From positions 291,115 through 355,114 of the forward strand of contig NZ_JACOGA010000003.1 in assembly GCF_014284175.1 (NCBI RefSeq): a stretch of DNA of 64,000 nucleotides. Direction: 5' to 3'. The notes beneath the pieces are model-generated. The model had not been told where the DNA came from. It ran no database searches and saw only the letters and a program-made list of their open reading frames with translations. Position numbers and translations under genes: made by a program. Every line of letters begins with the position of its first letter. Positions within the stretch are counted from its first letter, which is position 1. The DNA comes from Affinundibacterium flavidum (GTDB lineage Bacteria > Pseudomonadota > Gammaproteobacteria > Burkholderiales > Burkholderiaceae_D). This document shows, in pieces, positions 1-9,576 of this stretch.

Positions 1-108
1 ATTTATTCACATATTGACGCAAACTCATGCTACTTTCCCTTTCAAAAAACTTCTAAAAATATCTAAAAAACTGAAACCTACATCCAAAAACAATACGCAA
101 AATCGCAC

Positions 109-3100
109 TTAGAATACTTCTTGCTCTTGGCTATTCTGCTTTGCCGCCAATAGCTTTAACAAAGGGCGTTCACCCCAACGCCAAAACATTAAAGGCGTCA
201 ACACGGTGTCAAGTAAGGTGGAACTGATCAATCCACCAAAAATCACCACCGCCACCGGATGCAAAATTTCCTTGCCTGGCGCATCTGCTGAAATCAATAA
301 TGGCACCAAAGCGAAAGCGGCGACCAGAGCTGTCATTAAGACTGGCGTTAATCGCTCTAGCGAACCACGAATAATCATTTGCTTGCCAAAACTCTCTCCC
401 TCAAACAAACATAGATTAATGTAATGGCTGATTTTCAAGATCCCATTGCGAGTCGAAATACCTGCCAAGGTGATGAAACCGACTAAGGCTGCCACCGATA
501 AAGTTTGCCCAGCCAACCAAAGTGCGACCACACTGCCGACAAGGGCGAGAGGAATATTACCCATGATAATCATGGTCAAAGCAACGGAGCGATAGCGGCT
601 ATACAGAACCAAGAACATCAATGACAAAGAAACTAAAGACAGCAAGGCGATCAAGCGCGACGCCTGTTCTTGCGCCTGAAATTGCCCTTCCAGCGCTGTT
701 GAATAACCAACCGGTAAAGTCTTGGCGGCAAGCTCTTCCCGAATGTCTTGTATCACTTGACGCATATCGCGACCATCGGTGTTGGCAGACAACACGATAC
801 GACGCCGTGAATTCTCTCTATTGATTTGATTCGGGCCATCGCTTTCTTCGACTTTTGCCAATTGCATCAAAGGCACATGACCACGCGGCGTTTCTATCAA
901 GAGTTGCTGTAATTGCTGTAAGTTACGTCCCTGCTCAGGCAAGCGCAATAACAAATCAAAGCGTCGGTTGCCTTCAATAACTTGAGTGATTTTTTCCCCT
1001 TCGATTTGCTGCTGCAAGCTACGCAACAACACGCCGGGGGCAATGCCGTAACGACTGGTTTGCGCGTAATCAACATGGATTTTGATTTGCGGAATCAAAA
1101 CTTGTTTTTCAATTTGCAAATCAGTAATGCCAGGTACGCGACTTAAGCGTTCACGCAGATCACTCGCGATATTGCGCAAAGTATCGAGATCGTCGCCCAC
1201 GACTTTTAACGCAATTTGCGCGCGCACGCCCGACAATAAATGATCGAGGCGATGAGAAATCGGTTGCCCAACATTGCTATTCGCAGGCAAGACTTTGAGA
1301 CGATCGCGGATGTCTTGAATAATGTCATCGCGGCTGCGTTTGGATTTTTTCAGATCCACATCCATCTCGGTGTAATGCACGCCTTCTGCATGTTCATCGA
1401 GTTCCGCACGTCCGGTACGGCGCCCTATCTGCGTCACTTCCGGCACGGCCAATATCAATTCCTCTGCCAAGCTGCCAAGGCGATTCGACTCTTGCAAAGA
1501 GGTGCCGGGATTAAGTACCAGATTCACAGTCAACGTGCCTTCATTAAACGCCGGCAAAAACGCACGCGGGAAAAATGGCACCGCTATCGCGGCTACTAAG
1601 ACCGCGACCAGTGCAACCGCGAACAAACTGCGTACATGCTGAAACGACCAGTTGAGCAAACGTGTATCCCATTTTTTAAGCCACACAACCAAGGGGCTAT
1701 CACCGTGCCCTAACTGCTTCATCTTCGGTAATAAGAAATAGCACAAAACTGGCGTCACCGTCATTGCCACTGCCATACTCGCCAAGATCGAGACGACATA
1801 GGCAATCCCCAGTGGTGTAAATAAACTCCCTTCTATGCCCGGCAAGGCGAATAGCGGAACAAATACCAGCACCACGATCACTGTCGCATATACAATCCCG
1901 CTGCGTACTTCGCTCGATGCATTTGCGATCACTTGTAAGGTCGATAGCGGTTGCGCCAACACACTGTTTTCTTTGAGGCGTCGCAAGACATTTTCTACAT
2001 CCACCACTGCATCATCGACCAGCTCGCCAATAGCAATCGCAAGACCACCTAAGGTCATGGTATTAATCGATAAACCCAGATAGCGGAAAACTAAGATCGT
2101 CGCTAGCAAAGAAAGTGGAATCGCGACTAAAGAAATAATCGTCGTGCGTACATTCAACAAAAAGAGAAACAGCAAGATCGCTACCATGATGGCACCGTCA
2201 CGCAATGCCTCTTTGACGTTATCTAATGAGTTCTGAATAAAGTCCGCCTGACGGAATAAAAATTGCGGCTGCTCTACACCTTGCGGCAAATTCTTTCCTA
2301 ACTCAGCAATAGCGCGTTCAACTTCACGTGTGAGTTTGACGCTATCGGCAGTTGGCTGTTTTTGTACCGACAAGATCACCGCAGGCTTGCCTTTGTAACC
2401 GCCATCACCGCGTTTAAATGCAGAAGCTATCGTGACATTCGCCACTTGCTTGAGCAAAATCGCTTGTCCTTGCTTGAGCGTGACCACGATGTTTTGTAAA
2501 TCTTCAATGCGGCTGGTGCGACCGATTTGACGAATCAAATATTCACGTCCATTCGCTTCCGTAAAACCACCGCTGGTATTCGCACCAAAATCTTTTAATG
2601 CGGCCTCAACCTGATCGAGTGGAATACCTAAGGCTTGCAATTGTGCGGGCTTAATCTCCACTCTATATTGACGCACCTCGCCACCAATTGGCGTCACTTG
2701 CGCCACGCCTGGAATATTCAACAAGCGCGGGCGCATGACCCAATCGGCATATTCACGTACACGCATGGCTGGGCTGGTGACAGCATCTTTTGCATCACGC
2801 TGATCTACGCTCTCGTCGGCACTCTTATCCGCACTCACTGGTAAGGCGATCAATAGAATTTCTCCCATGATGGACGAAATCGGCCCCATCTGTGGTGTGA
2901 CACCGGCTGGCAATTGTTCGCGCACTAAACTCAAGCGTTCAGCAATTTGCTGACGATTGCGATAGATATCTGTACCCCAATCAAATTCCACATAGATAAT
3001 CGACAGGCCTATGCCCGACACTGAACGCACGCGCGTTACACCGGGCATACCATTCATACTCGATTCGATAGGAAAACTAACCAGTTGCTCAACTTCTTCC

Positions 3101-3273
3101 GGCGCCATACCACCGGCTTCCGTCATCAAAGTCACGGTCGGTTTATTCAGATCGGGGAATACGTCCACCGGCATCTGACGCATGCTGATTAAACCGTAGA
3201 CGATCAGTAACAAAGAAGCCGCGAGGACGATCAGGCGTTGACGCAGGCTGGTGTGAATAATAAATTGAAACAT
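109..3273 (-). CDS. Heavy-metal efflux RND pump, inner-membrane permease (CusA/CzcA family)
   Basis: This 1054-residue protein has the usual length of an HME-type RND permease, the proton-driven pump that pulls metal ions from periplasm or cytoplasm and feeds them through an adaptor to an outer-membrane channel. Visible features are an N-terminal membrane helix (about residues 12-30), the large periplasmic porter region, and the helix-4 signature GELVDDAVVDVEN at about 416-428, whose acidic residues fit the proton relay of the HME subfamily. A second hydrophobic block near the C-terminus mirrors the first, as in all RND pumps. It is the last gene of a minus-strand operon, 10 bases after the adaptor gene. 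No outer-membrane factor gene lies in the window. The exact metal (Cu/Ag versus Zn/Co/Cd) cannot be fixed from sequence alone. Confidence 0.93.
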   Translation of the reverse strand: MFQFIIHTSLRQRLIVLAASLLLIVYGLISMRQMPVDVFPDLNKPTVTLMTEAGGMAPEEVEQLVSFPIESSMNGMPGVTRVRSVSGIGLSIIYVEFDWGTDIYRNRQQIAERLSLVREQLPAGVTPQMGPISSIMGEILLIALPVSADKSADESVDQRDAKDAVTSPAMRVREYADWVMRPRLLNIPGVAQVTPIGGEVRQYRVEIKPAQLQALGIPLDQVEAALKDFGANTSGGFTEANGREYLIRQIGRTSRIEDLQNIVVTLKQGQAILLKQVANVTIASAFKRGDGGYKGKPAVILSVQKQPTADSVKLTREVERAIAELGKNLPQGVEQPQFLFRQADFIQNSLDNVKEALRDGAIMVAILLFLFLLNVRTTIISLVAIPLSLLATILVFRYLGLSINTMTLGGLAIAIGELVDDAVVDVENVLRRLKENSVLAQPLSTLQVIANASSEVRSGIVYATVIVVLVFVPLFALPGIEGSLFTPLGIAYVVSILASMAVAMTVTPVLCYFLLPKMKQLGHGDSPLVVWLKKWDTRLLNWSFQHVRSLFAVALVAVLVAAIAVPFFPRAFLPAFNEGTLTVNLVLNPGTSLQESNRLGSLAEELILAVPEVTQIGRRTGRAELDEHAEGVHYTEMDVDLKKSKRSRDDIIQDIRDRLKVLPANSNVGQPISHRLDHLLSGVRAQIALKVVGDDLDTLRNIASDLRERLSRVPGITDLQIEKQVLIPQIKIHVDYAQTSRYGIAPGVLLRSLQQQIEGEKITQVIEGNRRFDLLLRLPEQGRNLQQLQQLLIETPRGHVPLMQLAKVEESDGPNQINRENSRRRIVLSANTDGRDMRQVIQDIREELAAKTLPVGYSTALEGQFQAQEQASRLIALLSLVSLSLMFLVLYSRYRSVALTMIIMGNIPLALVGSVVALWLAGQTLSVAALVGFITLAGISTRNGILKISHYINLCLFEGESFGKQMIIRGSLERLTPVLMTALVAAFALVPLLISADAPGKEILHPVAVVIFGGLISSTLLDTVLTPLMFWRWGERPLLKLLAAKQNSQEQEVF

Positions 3274-3283
3274 GCCGTCTACC

Positions 3284-4531
3284 TTACTTTACCTGTGCGA
3301 GCAAACTCGCACCTGCAATCACCACGCGTTCATCTTCTTTCAAACCGGAAGTGATAGCAACTTGATCGGCATCTAAACTTTGCGCTTGTACTTTACGTTG
3401 CACAAATCGTTCGGCGTCGGTATGCACCCACACCACAGATTCGCCACCGCTCAATTTAATGACAGCAGAATTTGGCACTGCGATCCCGCTGATCAAACGC
3501 TTGGTTTGTAACATCACCTTCACTGGTTGTCCGACTGCCACCGCCACGGATTTTGCGGTCACACGGAACAATAAGGGAATTGCCTGTTCACGCATTTGCT
3601 GACCGCCACCGAGAAAACTCAGTTGCAAGCTAGCTTGTGGGCTAACTACTTTCGTATCGTCACTTTGCGCTTGATTGGTGTGATTGGTGTGACTTGAGCG
3701 CCAACTGGCACTAGCACGTGCAATATCGGTGGCAATCACAGGATCGTAAGCCAAGGCTTCTACCATCAAACGGCTTGGATCAATAATTTCGAACAAGGTT
3801 TCTTTCGCATCGACGACTTGGCCGGATACGGCATTGGCAACGCTGATGATGCCTGAAACTGGCGCTAGCAGAGCTTCTGTTTTAGATAAGCTCGCTTCCA
3901 CTGCGACTTTACGTTTTTTCAAAGCTTCATAATCAAAACGCGCGGCTTCAACCGTCGCTTTGGGTAAGGCTTCGGCGAGTTGTTCATAGCGTTGCACTTT
4001 GCGTTCGGCAATAGAAAGTTGAGCATCGATATCAGCCAAAATCGATTGACTATTGCCGCGATCTAAACTACTCATCACCGGACGCAAATAGGCCAACACT
4101 TGACCTTTACTGACACGTTGCCCAAGATTCGGCAAACCCGAAACTGCTGCTTCAACCCGACCTGATTGACTCGCTTGCACGCGCCCACCCGCATTTGGAT
4201 CGGCGACGATCTTGCCGTTGAGTTCTATCGTATGCGGCAACTCATCTTGCACACTTAATAGCGTACGCAAGCCCAATTGTCTTTGCACGATTTTGGGGAC
4301 AAACAGACTGCCATCCGACAAGCGTTGTGGTGCAGTCGCGTCTAACAAATTAGATTTCACACTGGCGACGGGCTTAGTCGTTTTCTTGCCGTGATCATCA
4401 TCACCATGTGCCTGTGCAGAGTTCATACCAAGTAACAATACCGCCGTCAGCAAGCTGCGACTTAATGAGGATGATAATGAGGATGACGATGGGAATGATA
4501 ATGGGGATGAGTAAGAGAATGAACGCATCAT
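3284..4531 (-). CDS. Efflux RND periplasmic adaptor subunit (HlyD/CusB-like), His-rich N-terminus
   Basis: A membrane-fusion (adaptor) protein of 415 residues that should bridge the RND pump and an outer-membrane channel. The start is placed at the ATG at 4531: it overlaps the upstream stop in an ATGA arrangement and has a strong AAGGAGGAG ribosome site; the longer open frame lacks this. A Ser-rich signal peptide ends at AQA, after which the mature protein begins HGDDDHG, a likely metal-binding tail. A barrel-sandwich/lipoyl half (GRVEAAVSGLPNLGQRVSKG), a coiled-coil hairpin (SIAERKVQRYEQLAEALPKA) and the returning half (PVSGIISVANAVSGQVV) are visible in the expected order. The His/Asp tail supports a metal substrate rather than drugs. 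Confidence 0.9.
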   Translation of the reverse strand: MMRSFSYSSPLSFPSSSSLSSSLSRSLLTAVLLLGMNSAQAHGDDDHGKKTTKPVASVKSNLLDATAPQRLSDGSLFVPKIVQRQLGLRTLLSVQDELPHTIELNGKIVADPNAGGRVQASQSGRVEAAVSGLPNLGQRVSKGQVLAYLRPVMSSLDRGNSQSILADIDAQLSIAERKVQRYEQLAEALPKATVEAARFDYEALKKRKVAVEASLSKTEALLAPVSGIISVANAVSGQVVDAKETLFEIIDPSRLMVEALAYDPVIATDIARASASWRSSHTNHTNQAQSDDTKVVSPQASLQLSFLGGGQQMREQAIPLLFRVTAKSVAVAVGQPVKVMLQTKRLISGIAVPNSAVIKLSGGESVVWVHTDAERFVQRKVQAQSLDADQVAITSGLKEDERVVIAGASLLAQVK

Positions 4532-5079
4532 TTGAACTCCTCCTTCGCACGACGTTGGCGTACAAAGACGATTGTCAGCAAAGCGAGTATAAGCGAAGCA
4601 GCGGCAAGCGCTGGCCACCACCACGACCTAGATTCCTCAGCATGGGCATGCTCTTGTTCGCTGAGGTCAGGAATTTCTAAACTTGCAGCCATCACGTCAC
4701 CGATTTCACCGGCCTGCACACTGATAGCCAAGGGATATTTACCTGCTTTATCAAATACACCTTTGGCTAATTCCAATACATACACACCCGGCGCGATTTG
4801 TTTTGCCGGCGCGTTCAATGCGTTGCCGCTTTCAACCTCGATCTGCGCGCCAGCGACGAGTTCGTTATTGGCAAAACGATCGAGGTAAATAATCAGGGAA
4901 CGGCCTTGCAACACCACGACGAGTTCAAAATCTTCCGTTTGCGCACTGGCACGCGGCGCAACTTGTATGATAGATGCAGCAGGTGCAGCATGTTCATGGT
5001 CATCATTGCCATGCGCGTTAGCCTCACTCATCATTGACAGGCTAATTAAAAACATCATCAGGATAAACAAAGACTTCAA
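4528..5079 (-). CDS. His-rich periplasmic protein with C-terminal membrane anchor, efflux accessory
   Basis: First gene of the metal-efflux operon, 183 residues. It starts with TTG, supported by GAGGAG seven bases upstream and by a clean signal peptide (MKSLFILMMFLISLSMMSEANA). The mature N-terminus is HGNDDHEHA, matching the metal-binding tail of the adaptor encoded next. The middle looks like an all-beta extracytoplasmic domain, and the end has one membrane helix (WWWPALAAASLILALLTIVF) followed by a basic tail, so it is probably anchored in the inner membrane facing the periplasm. I do not recognise a named family. Its stop overlaps the start of the adaptor gene, so the two are translationally coupled. 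A periplasmic metal-binding or pump-assembly role is inferred from context only. Confidence 0.8.
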   Translation of the reverse strand: MKSLFILMMFLISLSMMSEANAHGNDDHEHAAPAASIIQVAPRASAQTEDFELVVVLQGRSLIIYLDRFANNELVAGAQIEVESGNALNAPAKQIAPGVYVLELAKGVFDKAGKYPLAISVQAGEIGDVMAASLEIPDLSEQEHAHAEESRSWWWPALAAASLILALLTIVFVRQRRAKEEFK

Positions 5080-5197
5080 AACACACTCCTCGCTGCGGTG
5101 GTATCGGATAAATTTCGGAAAAATAATTCTGGCTGTATTGAGCTTATATATTGAGCTTGCATTATCGCTGTTGCAAGGCGTCAGTTTGCTGACTGCC

Positions 5198-5217
5198 AGA
5201 TTACAAATCTGTAATCT
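5198..5217. promoter_or_regulatory. Perfect inverted repeat between divergent metal-resistance operons, probable response-regulator operator
   Basis: Arms AGATTACA and TGTAATCT are perfect complements with a 4-base spacer (AATC). The site lies in the 242-base gap between the efflux operon (minus) and the two-component system (plus). Response regulators of the CusR/CopR/CzcR type are known to bind short AT-rich inverted repeats of this general form (TTACA...TGTAA), so it is the best candidate for the box that couples metal sensing to pump expression and autoregulation. Confidence 0.65.
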
Positions 5218-5321
5218 AGACTTGATTTGCCTCGGTTTAGTCGTGTTTCTGCGGATTTCGCGAGTAAAATTACTGCAATCAACCCCGCTCCCACAGATAA
5301 ATTCAATCCTAACGTATTGCC

Positions 5322-6002
5322 ATGAAAATTTTGATAGTCGAAGATGAACAAAAAACCGGTGATTATCTGAAACAAGGTTTGACCGAATTTGGCTTCATAG
5401 TCGATTTAGCACGCAATGGTTTAGATGGCCTACATCTGGGTAAATCCGGTGATTACGATCTCATTATTTTGGACGTGATGTTGCCCGAGTTAAGCGGCTG
5501 GCAAGTGCTCGATGCTTTGCGCCAGCAAGGCTTACAAATGCCTGTACTATTTTTGACCGCCAAAGATCAGGTAGAAGATAGAGTCAAGGGTTTAGAACTG
5601 GGTGCCGATGATTATCTGGTAAAGCCCTTTGCATTTTCAGAATTAGTCGCGCGGGTCAGAACTTTGCTGAGACGTGGCAGGCATCAGATCGAAGCCAGTG
5701 TGCTGAAAATCGCCGATCTGGAATTGGATTTACTCAAACACCGCGTCACGCGCAATGGGCAGCGCATAGAACTCACGGCCAAAGAATTTTCCTTGCTCGA
5801 ACTATTCATGCGACGTCAAGGTGAAGTCTTAAGCCGTTCCCTCATCGCCTCGCAAGTCTGGGATATGAATTTCGACAGCGACACCAATGTGATCGAAGTC
5901 GCAATGCGCAGATTGCGCAGCAAGATCGATGACCATTTTGAACCCAAGTTAATCCACACCTTACGCGGCATGGGATATGTGCTGGAAGTGAAATCAGTAT
6001 GA
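5322..6002 (+). CDS. Heavy-metal response regulator, OmpR family (CusR/CopR/CzcR-like)
   Basis: A 226-residue OmpR-type transcription factor. The receiver domain (1-115) has the acidic pocket E7/D8, the phospho-acceptor D51 ([14 protein letters not shown]), T79 and K101 (YLVKPF). The winged-helix DNA-binding domain fills residues 125-224 ([13 protein letters not shown], then MRRLRSKID and the C-terminal [10 protein letters not shown] hairpin). It is encoded divergently from the RND efflux operon and overlaps the histidine kinase gene by four bases (ATGA), the standard arrangement for metal-responsive pairs. The expected role is activation of the efflux genes, and probably its own, through the inverted repeat at 5198-5217. 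The inducing metal is not deducible. Confidence 0.9.
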   Translation: MKILIVEDEQKTGDYLKQGLTEFGFIVDLARNGLDGLHLGKSGDYDLIILDVMLPELSGWQVLDALRQQGLQMPVLFLTAKDQVEDRVKGLELGADDYLVKPFAFSELVARVRTLLRRGRHQIEASVLKIADLELDLLKHRVTRNGQRIELTAKEFSLLELFMRRQGEVLSRSLIASQVWDMNFDSDTNVIEVAMRRLRSKIDDHFEPKLIHTLRGMGYVLEVKSV

Positions 6003-7438
6003 TCCACAAACTCTCACTAACGGCACGTCTGACGCTGTTCTTTACTGCTCTGTCCTGCCTTGTTTTGCTTAGCCTGGGTTGGCTAATTGGTGCTTCGATA
6101 GAAGCCCATTTTGAAGAACAAGATCATCACGCCTTGAGTGGAAAATTAGAATTAGCCCAGCACATTATCGAGCGCGTCAATACCGAACAAGATGTCGCCA
6201 GACTCGCCGATCAACTGAGTGAGGCACTGGTCGGACATCATGATTTGGCGATCACGATTCTGAATAATCAACAAAAAATTTTACTCGCTTCCGAGGCAAT
6301 AGAATTTCCACAGACACAACTACAACAGGCACTTAAGAGCGCACAAAAATCACCACATCAAAACGTCACACCAGCTTTATTTTCATGGGAAACTAAGGGT
6401 GAATATTATCGTGGTTTAATAGCGATATTTGCGACGAAAAATCCGGCTTATGGTCCAATCACGGTAGCGATTGCGACTGACATCGCACATCACCAAGCCT
6501 TCATGGCGAGCTTTCGCAAAACCCTGTGGCTATTTGTATTGGTTGCTGCCCTATTGACTGGCATCTTGGCTTGGTTAGCTGCGAAGCGCGGCTTACGACC
6601 TCTCAGCCTAATGCGCGATCGCGCCGCCAGCATCACCGCTAGCAAATTAGATCAACGACTATCACTAGATGCGGTACCGCCGGAACTCGCAGAATTAGCG
6701 ACGAGTTTGAATCAGATGCTGGCGCGACTGGAAGAAGCCTTTCAACGGCTATCCGATTTCTCTTCTGATCTGGCACATGAGTTACGCACGCCTATCAGCA
6801 ACCTCATGACACAAACGCAAGTGTCGCTATCGCAGGCTCGCGATGCAGATAACTATCGTGAAATTCTCGAATCAAATGCGGAAGAATACAGTCGTTTAGC
6901 CAGCATGATTGCCGACATGTTATTTCTGGCGAAAGCGGAAAACGGCTTAAGCCTGGTAAAAGTCGAAGCTGTCGATCTGGTGCAAGAAGTCAACAATTTA
7001 TTTGAATTTTATGAAGCACTTGCGGAAGAAAAACAGATACGTTTACAGTTAAATTTATCCGACGAAACAAGCACTATCGTGCCAGCAGATCGTTTAATGT
7101 TACGCCGTGCCTTGAGTAATATTTTGTCGAATGCACTGCGCTATACGGCGCATGGCAAGAGCATACAAGTACAACTCCAGGTTCAGCTCTGGCAGCATAC
7201 ACAATACTGTGAAATCAAAATTTGCAACCCCGGCCCCAGCATTCCGGCGCAGCATTTACCACGTCTATTTGAACGTTTCTACCGTGCCGATCATGCACGT
7301 CAACATAGCGATGGGGAAGGTTCTGGATTGGGCTTGGCGATCGTCAAAGCCATCGTGGATGGTCATCGTGGTCAGATTACGGTGAGCTCTGAAAACGAGC
7401 TGACTTGTTTTAGTATTTTGTTGCCGGTTGGCGGGTGA
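5999..7438 (+). CDS. Heavy-metal sensor histidine kinase (CusS-like)
   Basis: A 479-residue membrane histidine kinase. TM1 is at about 13-33 and TM2 at about 175-195; between them is a periplasmic sensor domain of about 140 residues with His-rich patches ([19 protein letters not shown]). A HAMP domain (about 197-250) leads to the phospho-acceptor H260 in [15 protein letters not shown]. The ATPase domain has an N box ([13 protein letters not shown]) and a G box ([15 protein letters not shown]). This architecture and size match the heavy-metal sensor kinase family. It overlaps the response-regulator gene by ATGA, so both are co-translated. It probably senses periplasmic metal and phosphorylates the partner at D51. 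Confidence 0.9.
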   Translation: MIHKLSLTARLTLFFTALSCLVLLSLGWLIGASIEAHFEEQDHHALSGKLELAQHIIERVNTEQDVARLADQLSEALVGHHDLAITILNNQQKILLASEAIEFPQTQLQQALKSAQKSPHQNVTPALFSWETKGEYYRGLIAIFATKNPAYGPITVAIATDIAHHQAFMASFRKTLWLFVLVAALLTGILAWLAAKRGLRPLSLMRDRAASITASKLDQRLSLDAVPPELAELATSLNQMLARLEEAFQRLSDFSSDLAHELRTPISNLMTQTQVSLSQARDADNYREILESNAEEYSRLASMIADMLFLAKAENGLSLVKVEAVDLVQEVNNLFEFYEALAEEKQIRLQLNLSDETSTIVPADRLMLRRALSNILSNALRYTAHGKSIQVQLQVQLWQHTQYCEIKICNPGPSIPAQHLPRLFERFYRADHARQHSDGEGSGLGLAIVKAIVDGHRGQITVSSENELTCFSILLPVGG

Positions 7439-7533
7439 TTTCTCTGGCGCAAAGAGCTTTCTGTATTCTGGGAAGCACTTCTTTCTCGCGCTTACGGGCA
7501 TCGGTATCTACATAAGTCGGAACGCCACTAATA

Positions 7534-7652
7534 ATCCCCTCCCTTTCAAGGGGAGGGCTAGGGTGGGGATGGGTTATGGTGGAGCAATTCAGTTTCTGTC
7601 GAACGACTAAAACCCATCCCCATCCCAGCCTTCCCCTTGAAGGGGAAGGAGC
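7534..7652. repeat. Palindromic intergenic repeat, CCCTTGAAGGGG family, paired arms
   Basis: Two inverted arms (7534-7574 and 7610-7652) each contain a CCC(C)TT-TCAAGGGG-like core and a GGGTGGGGATGGG or mirrored CCCATCCCCATCCC tail, separated by about 35 bases. The same unit recurs at 14934-15050, and a single arm lies inside metG at 59279-59319. The transcript could fold into a long hairpin just after the sensor kinase gene. The rest of the 7439-7730 gap shows no gene. Confidence 0.85.
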
Positions 7653-7730
7653 TAAAAGCACAAATTCCAAGCACCAAAATTTAAGTAAATATTTTAGAAA
7701 AATAGCCCGCTAGCCGGAAAAGGAAGTGGC

Positions 7731-9161
7731 TCACTGACTCAATCGTTTAGCAAGTTCATACAAAAACTGCTGCCCTTCATACAGCGACTTCACCGGCAAG
7801 CTCTCATTCAAGCCATGCGCGTTTGAGCCTTCTGGGTAATGAAACATACCGCTAACACCGTAAGTCCAGATGCCTGCATTATTCAGGAAACGTCCATCAG
7901 TTCCGCCTGGTGACATGGTCGGAACGACAGGAATGCCAGGCCACATCTGATTCGTTAGATCCGTCACTGCTTTCATCAATTCGGGATGTAATGGTTGTGC
8001 TGGAGATGCAGTCGCCATACCTACTGGTGTTACCTTAATTGCGCTATCCGCCAACACCGTATTAATCGTCGCCTGCGTTTGCTCTACCGTTTCACCTGGC
8101 AGAATACGGCAGTTAACATTGGCTTGTGCGCGTTGTGGCAAGGCATTCGCAGCGTGTCCCGCATTGACCATGGTGGCAACACAAGTGGTGCGCAGGCTGG
8201 CATTGTAAAACGGGCTGGTCGCACTCAAACGTGCCAACGCGTCAGAGTCTACTGGCTCGCGTAAAATGGCTTTCATATCTGCGGCTAACTGCCCGCTTTC
8301 CAGATTTGACATCGTGTCGAAAAAGCCGCGTGTAGTCGCTGTCAAACGGAAAGGGAAATCAAATTTCCCTAATCGCGACAAGCCGTCTGCCAGATGATAA
8401 ATCGCATTGTCTTTGCGTGGTACCGAACTGTGACCACCGGTGTTCGTCACTTCCAAACTATAGGATTGAAAAATCTTTTCCCCCGCCTGAATGCCATGAC
8501 GTACTGGCTTACCGTTTTTATCCAAACTGCCACTGCCACCTTCGTTCAAAGCAAGTTCTGCGTCGATTAAATTGCGATGATTTTTCAACAGATATTCGAC
8601 CCCATTGTATTTCGCTGGCACCAACTCTTCATCGCAAGTCAAAGCTAAAATCAGATCACGTTTTGACTTCAATTTTTCTTGTTTGTAACGGATCATATTC
8701 GCCACAAATACCGACGCCATCGCTTTATCGTCCGATGCTCCGCGTGCATAGAAAAATCCGTTTTCTTCCACCAATTTGAAAGGATCACGTATCCAGTCTT
8801 CACGCTTCGCTTCGACCACATCGATGTGTGCCAATAACAGCAAAGGCTTTTTGTTGGTATCTTTATCTGTGGCTTTCAGACGAGCGATCAAATTTCCTTT
8901 TCTGGCATCGCCTGCTGGCACGATGATTTGCATATCCGCATCGCTGTAGCCCGCTTTCTTCAAACGCGCAGCCATTGCTTTCGCCGCATTAGTGCAACTG
9001 CCAACCGAATTGGTCGTGTTAATTTCGACTAGCTCTTGATAAATCGAGCGCAATTGTTTTTGCTCTGGATTGAGATTCTGTGCAGTTGCAACGAGAGGGC
9101 TAGCGGCCACTAAAACAACAGCTGCAATCGTGCTTGGAGACTTCCATGTATTTGTTGGCAT
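7731..9161 (-). CDS. Secreted M20/M25/M40-family metallopeptidase
   Basis: A 476-residue zinc-dependent exopeptidase with a signal peptide (cleavage after about residue 27, ATA-QN), so it acts in the periplasm or outside. The di-zinc site is complete: H112 and D114 in LLLAHIDVVEAKREDW, D145 in ARGASDDKAMA, E178/E179 in ALTCDEEL, and a C-terminal GGTDGRFLNNAGI that supplies the last His/Asp-type ligand region (followed by NAHGLNE). The dimerisation (lid) domain, about 220-345, contains NTGGHSSVPRKDNAIY. Family members cleave C-terminal amino acids, dipeptides or acylated amino acids; the substrate cannot be fixed here. It appears monocistronic. Confidence 0.88.
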   Translation of the reverse strand: MPTNTWKSPSTIAAVVLVAASPLVATAQNLNPEQKQLRSIYQELVEINTTNSVGSCTNAAKAMAARLKKAGYSDADMQIIVPAGDARKGNLIARLKATDKDTNKKPLLLLAHIDVVEAKREDWIRDPFKLVEENGFFYARGASDDKAMASVFVANMIRYKQEKLKSKRDLILALTCDEELVPAKYNGVEYLLKNHRNLIDAELALNEGGSGSLDKNGKPVRHGIQAGEKIFQSYSLEVTNTGGHSSVPRKDNAIYHLADGLSRLGKFDFPFRLTATTRGFFDTMSNLESGQLAADMKAILREPVDSDALARLSATSPFYNASLRTTCVATMVNAGHAANALPQRAQANVNCRILPGETVEQTQATINTVLADSAIKVTPVGMATASPAQPLHPELMKAVTDLTNQMWPGIPVVPTMSPGGTDGRFLNNAGIWTYGVSGMFHYPEGSNAHGLNESLPVKSLYEGQQFLYELAKRLSQ

Positions 9162-9460
9162 ACAAAGATCCTAAGGAGGTGAACTACGAGGGTGAAGCTA
9201 CAACGATGAAACGGCGAAGGAGAAATAACAAAGCAAGCTTGATAGACTAGTACAAGGCGCATGGAGTTCCCGTTAATTTACCAATCAAGCTGCCCCATAC
9301 ACGCAATAATGCCAACAATTTACACGAAATGCTTTTTAAATAGCCAACAAGTCGCCGTTCTCCCTATCAAATCGGAACTTAACAACAACACAAGACGCAT
9401 AACTAATACGAGCCAAACTTAATATTAAGATATTTGGAAATCAAAGAAGCCAACAAAAAA
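9162..9460. other. Intergenic stretch without a recognised gene
   Basis: About 300 bases between the start of the M20 peptidase gene and the terminator of the downstream-facing transporter gene. It should hold the peptidase promoter on the minus strand. No ORF of convincing composition, RNA gene or repeat was found. Confidence 0.6.
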
Positions 9461-9488
9461 CCCGACGAGAATTTTCATCCTCGTCGGG
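9461..9488 (-). terminator. Rho-independent terminator of the NarK-type transporter gene
   Basis: A nine-pair stem CCCGACGAG/CTCGTCGGG with a 10-base loop, an A-run on one side and a T-run on the other, so it could work in both directions. It lies about 90 bases beyond the stop of the minus-strand transporter gene. Confidence 0.85.
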
Positions 9489-9576
9489 CTTTTATACTTA
9501 TTAATTAGCAAGCTTAGTAATGATTAATAATGCTTAATCATGGTTAGCAGCTAAGCTTGCCACGAATCACAATTTT

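Noticed and set aside
7410..7670. Frames encoding HPHPSPPLEREG-type peptides
   Set aside because: They are translations of the palindromic repeat, in contrast to the metG case where the frame is part of a real gene.
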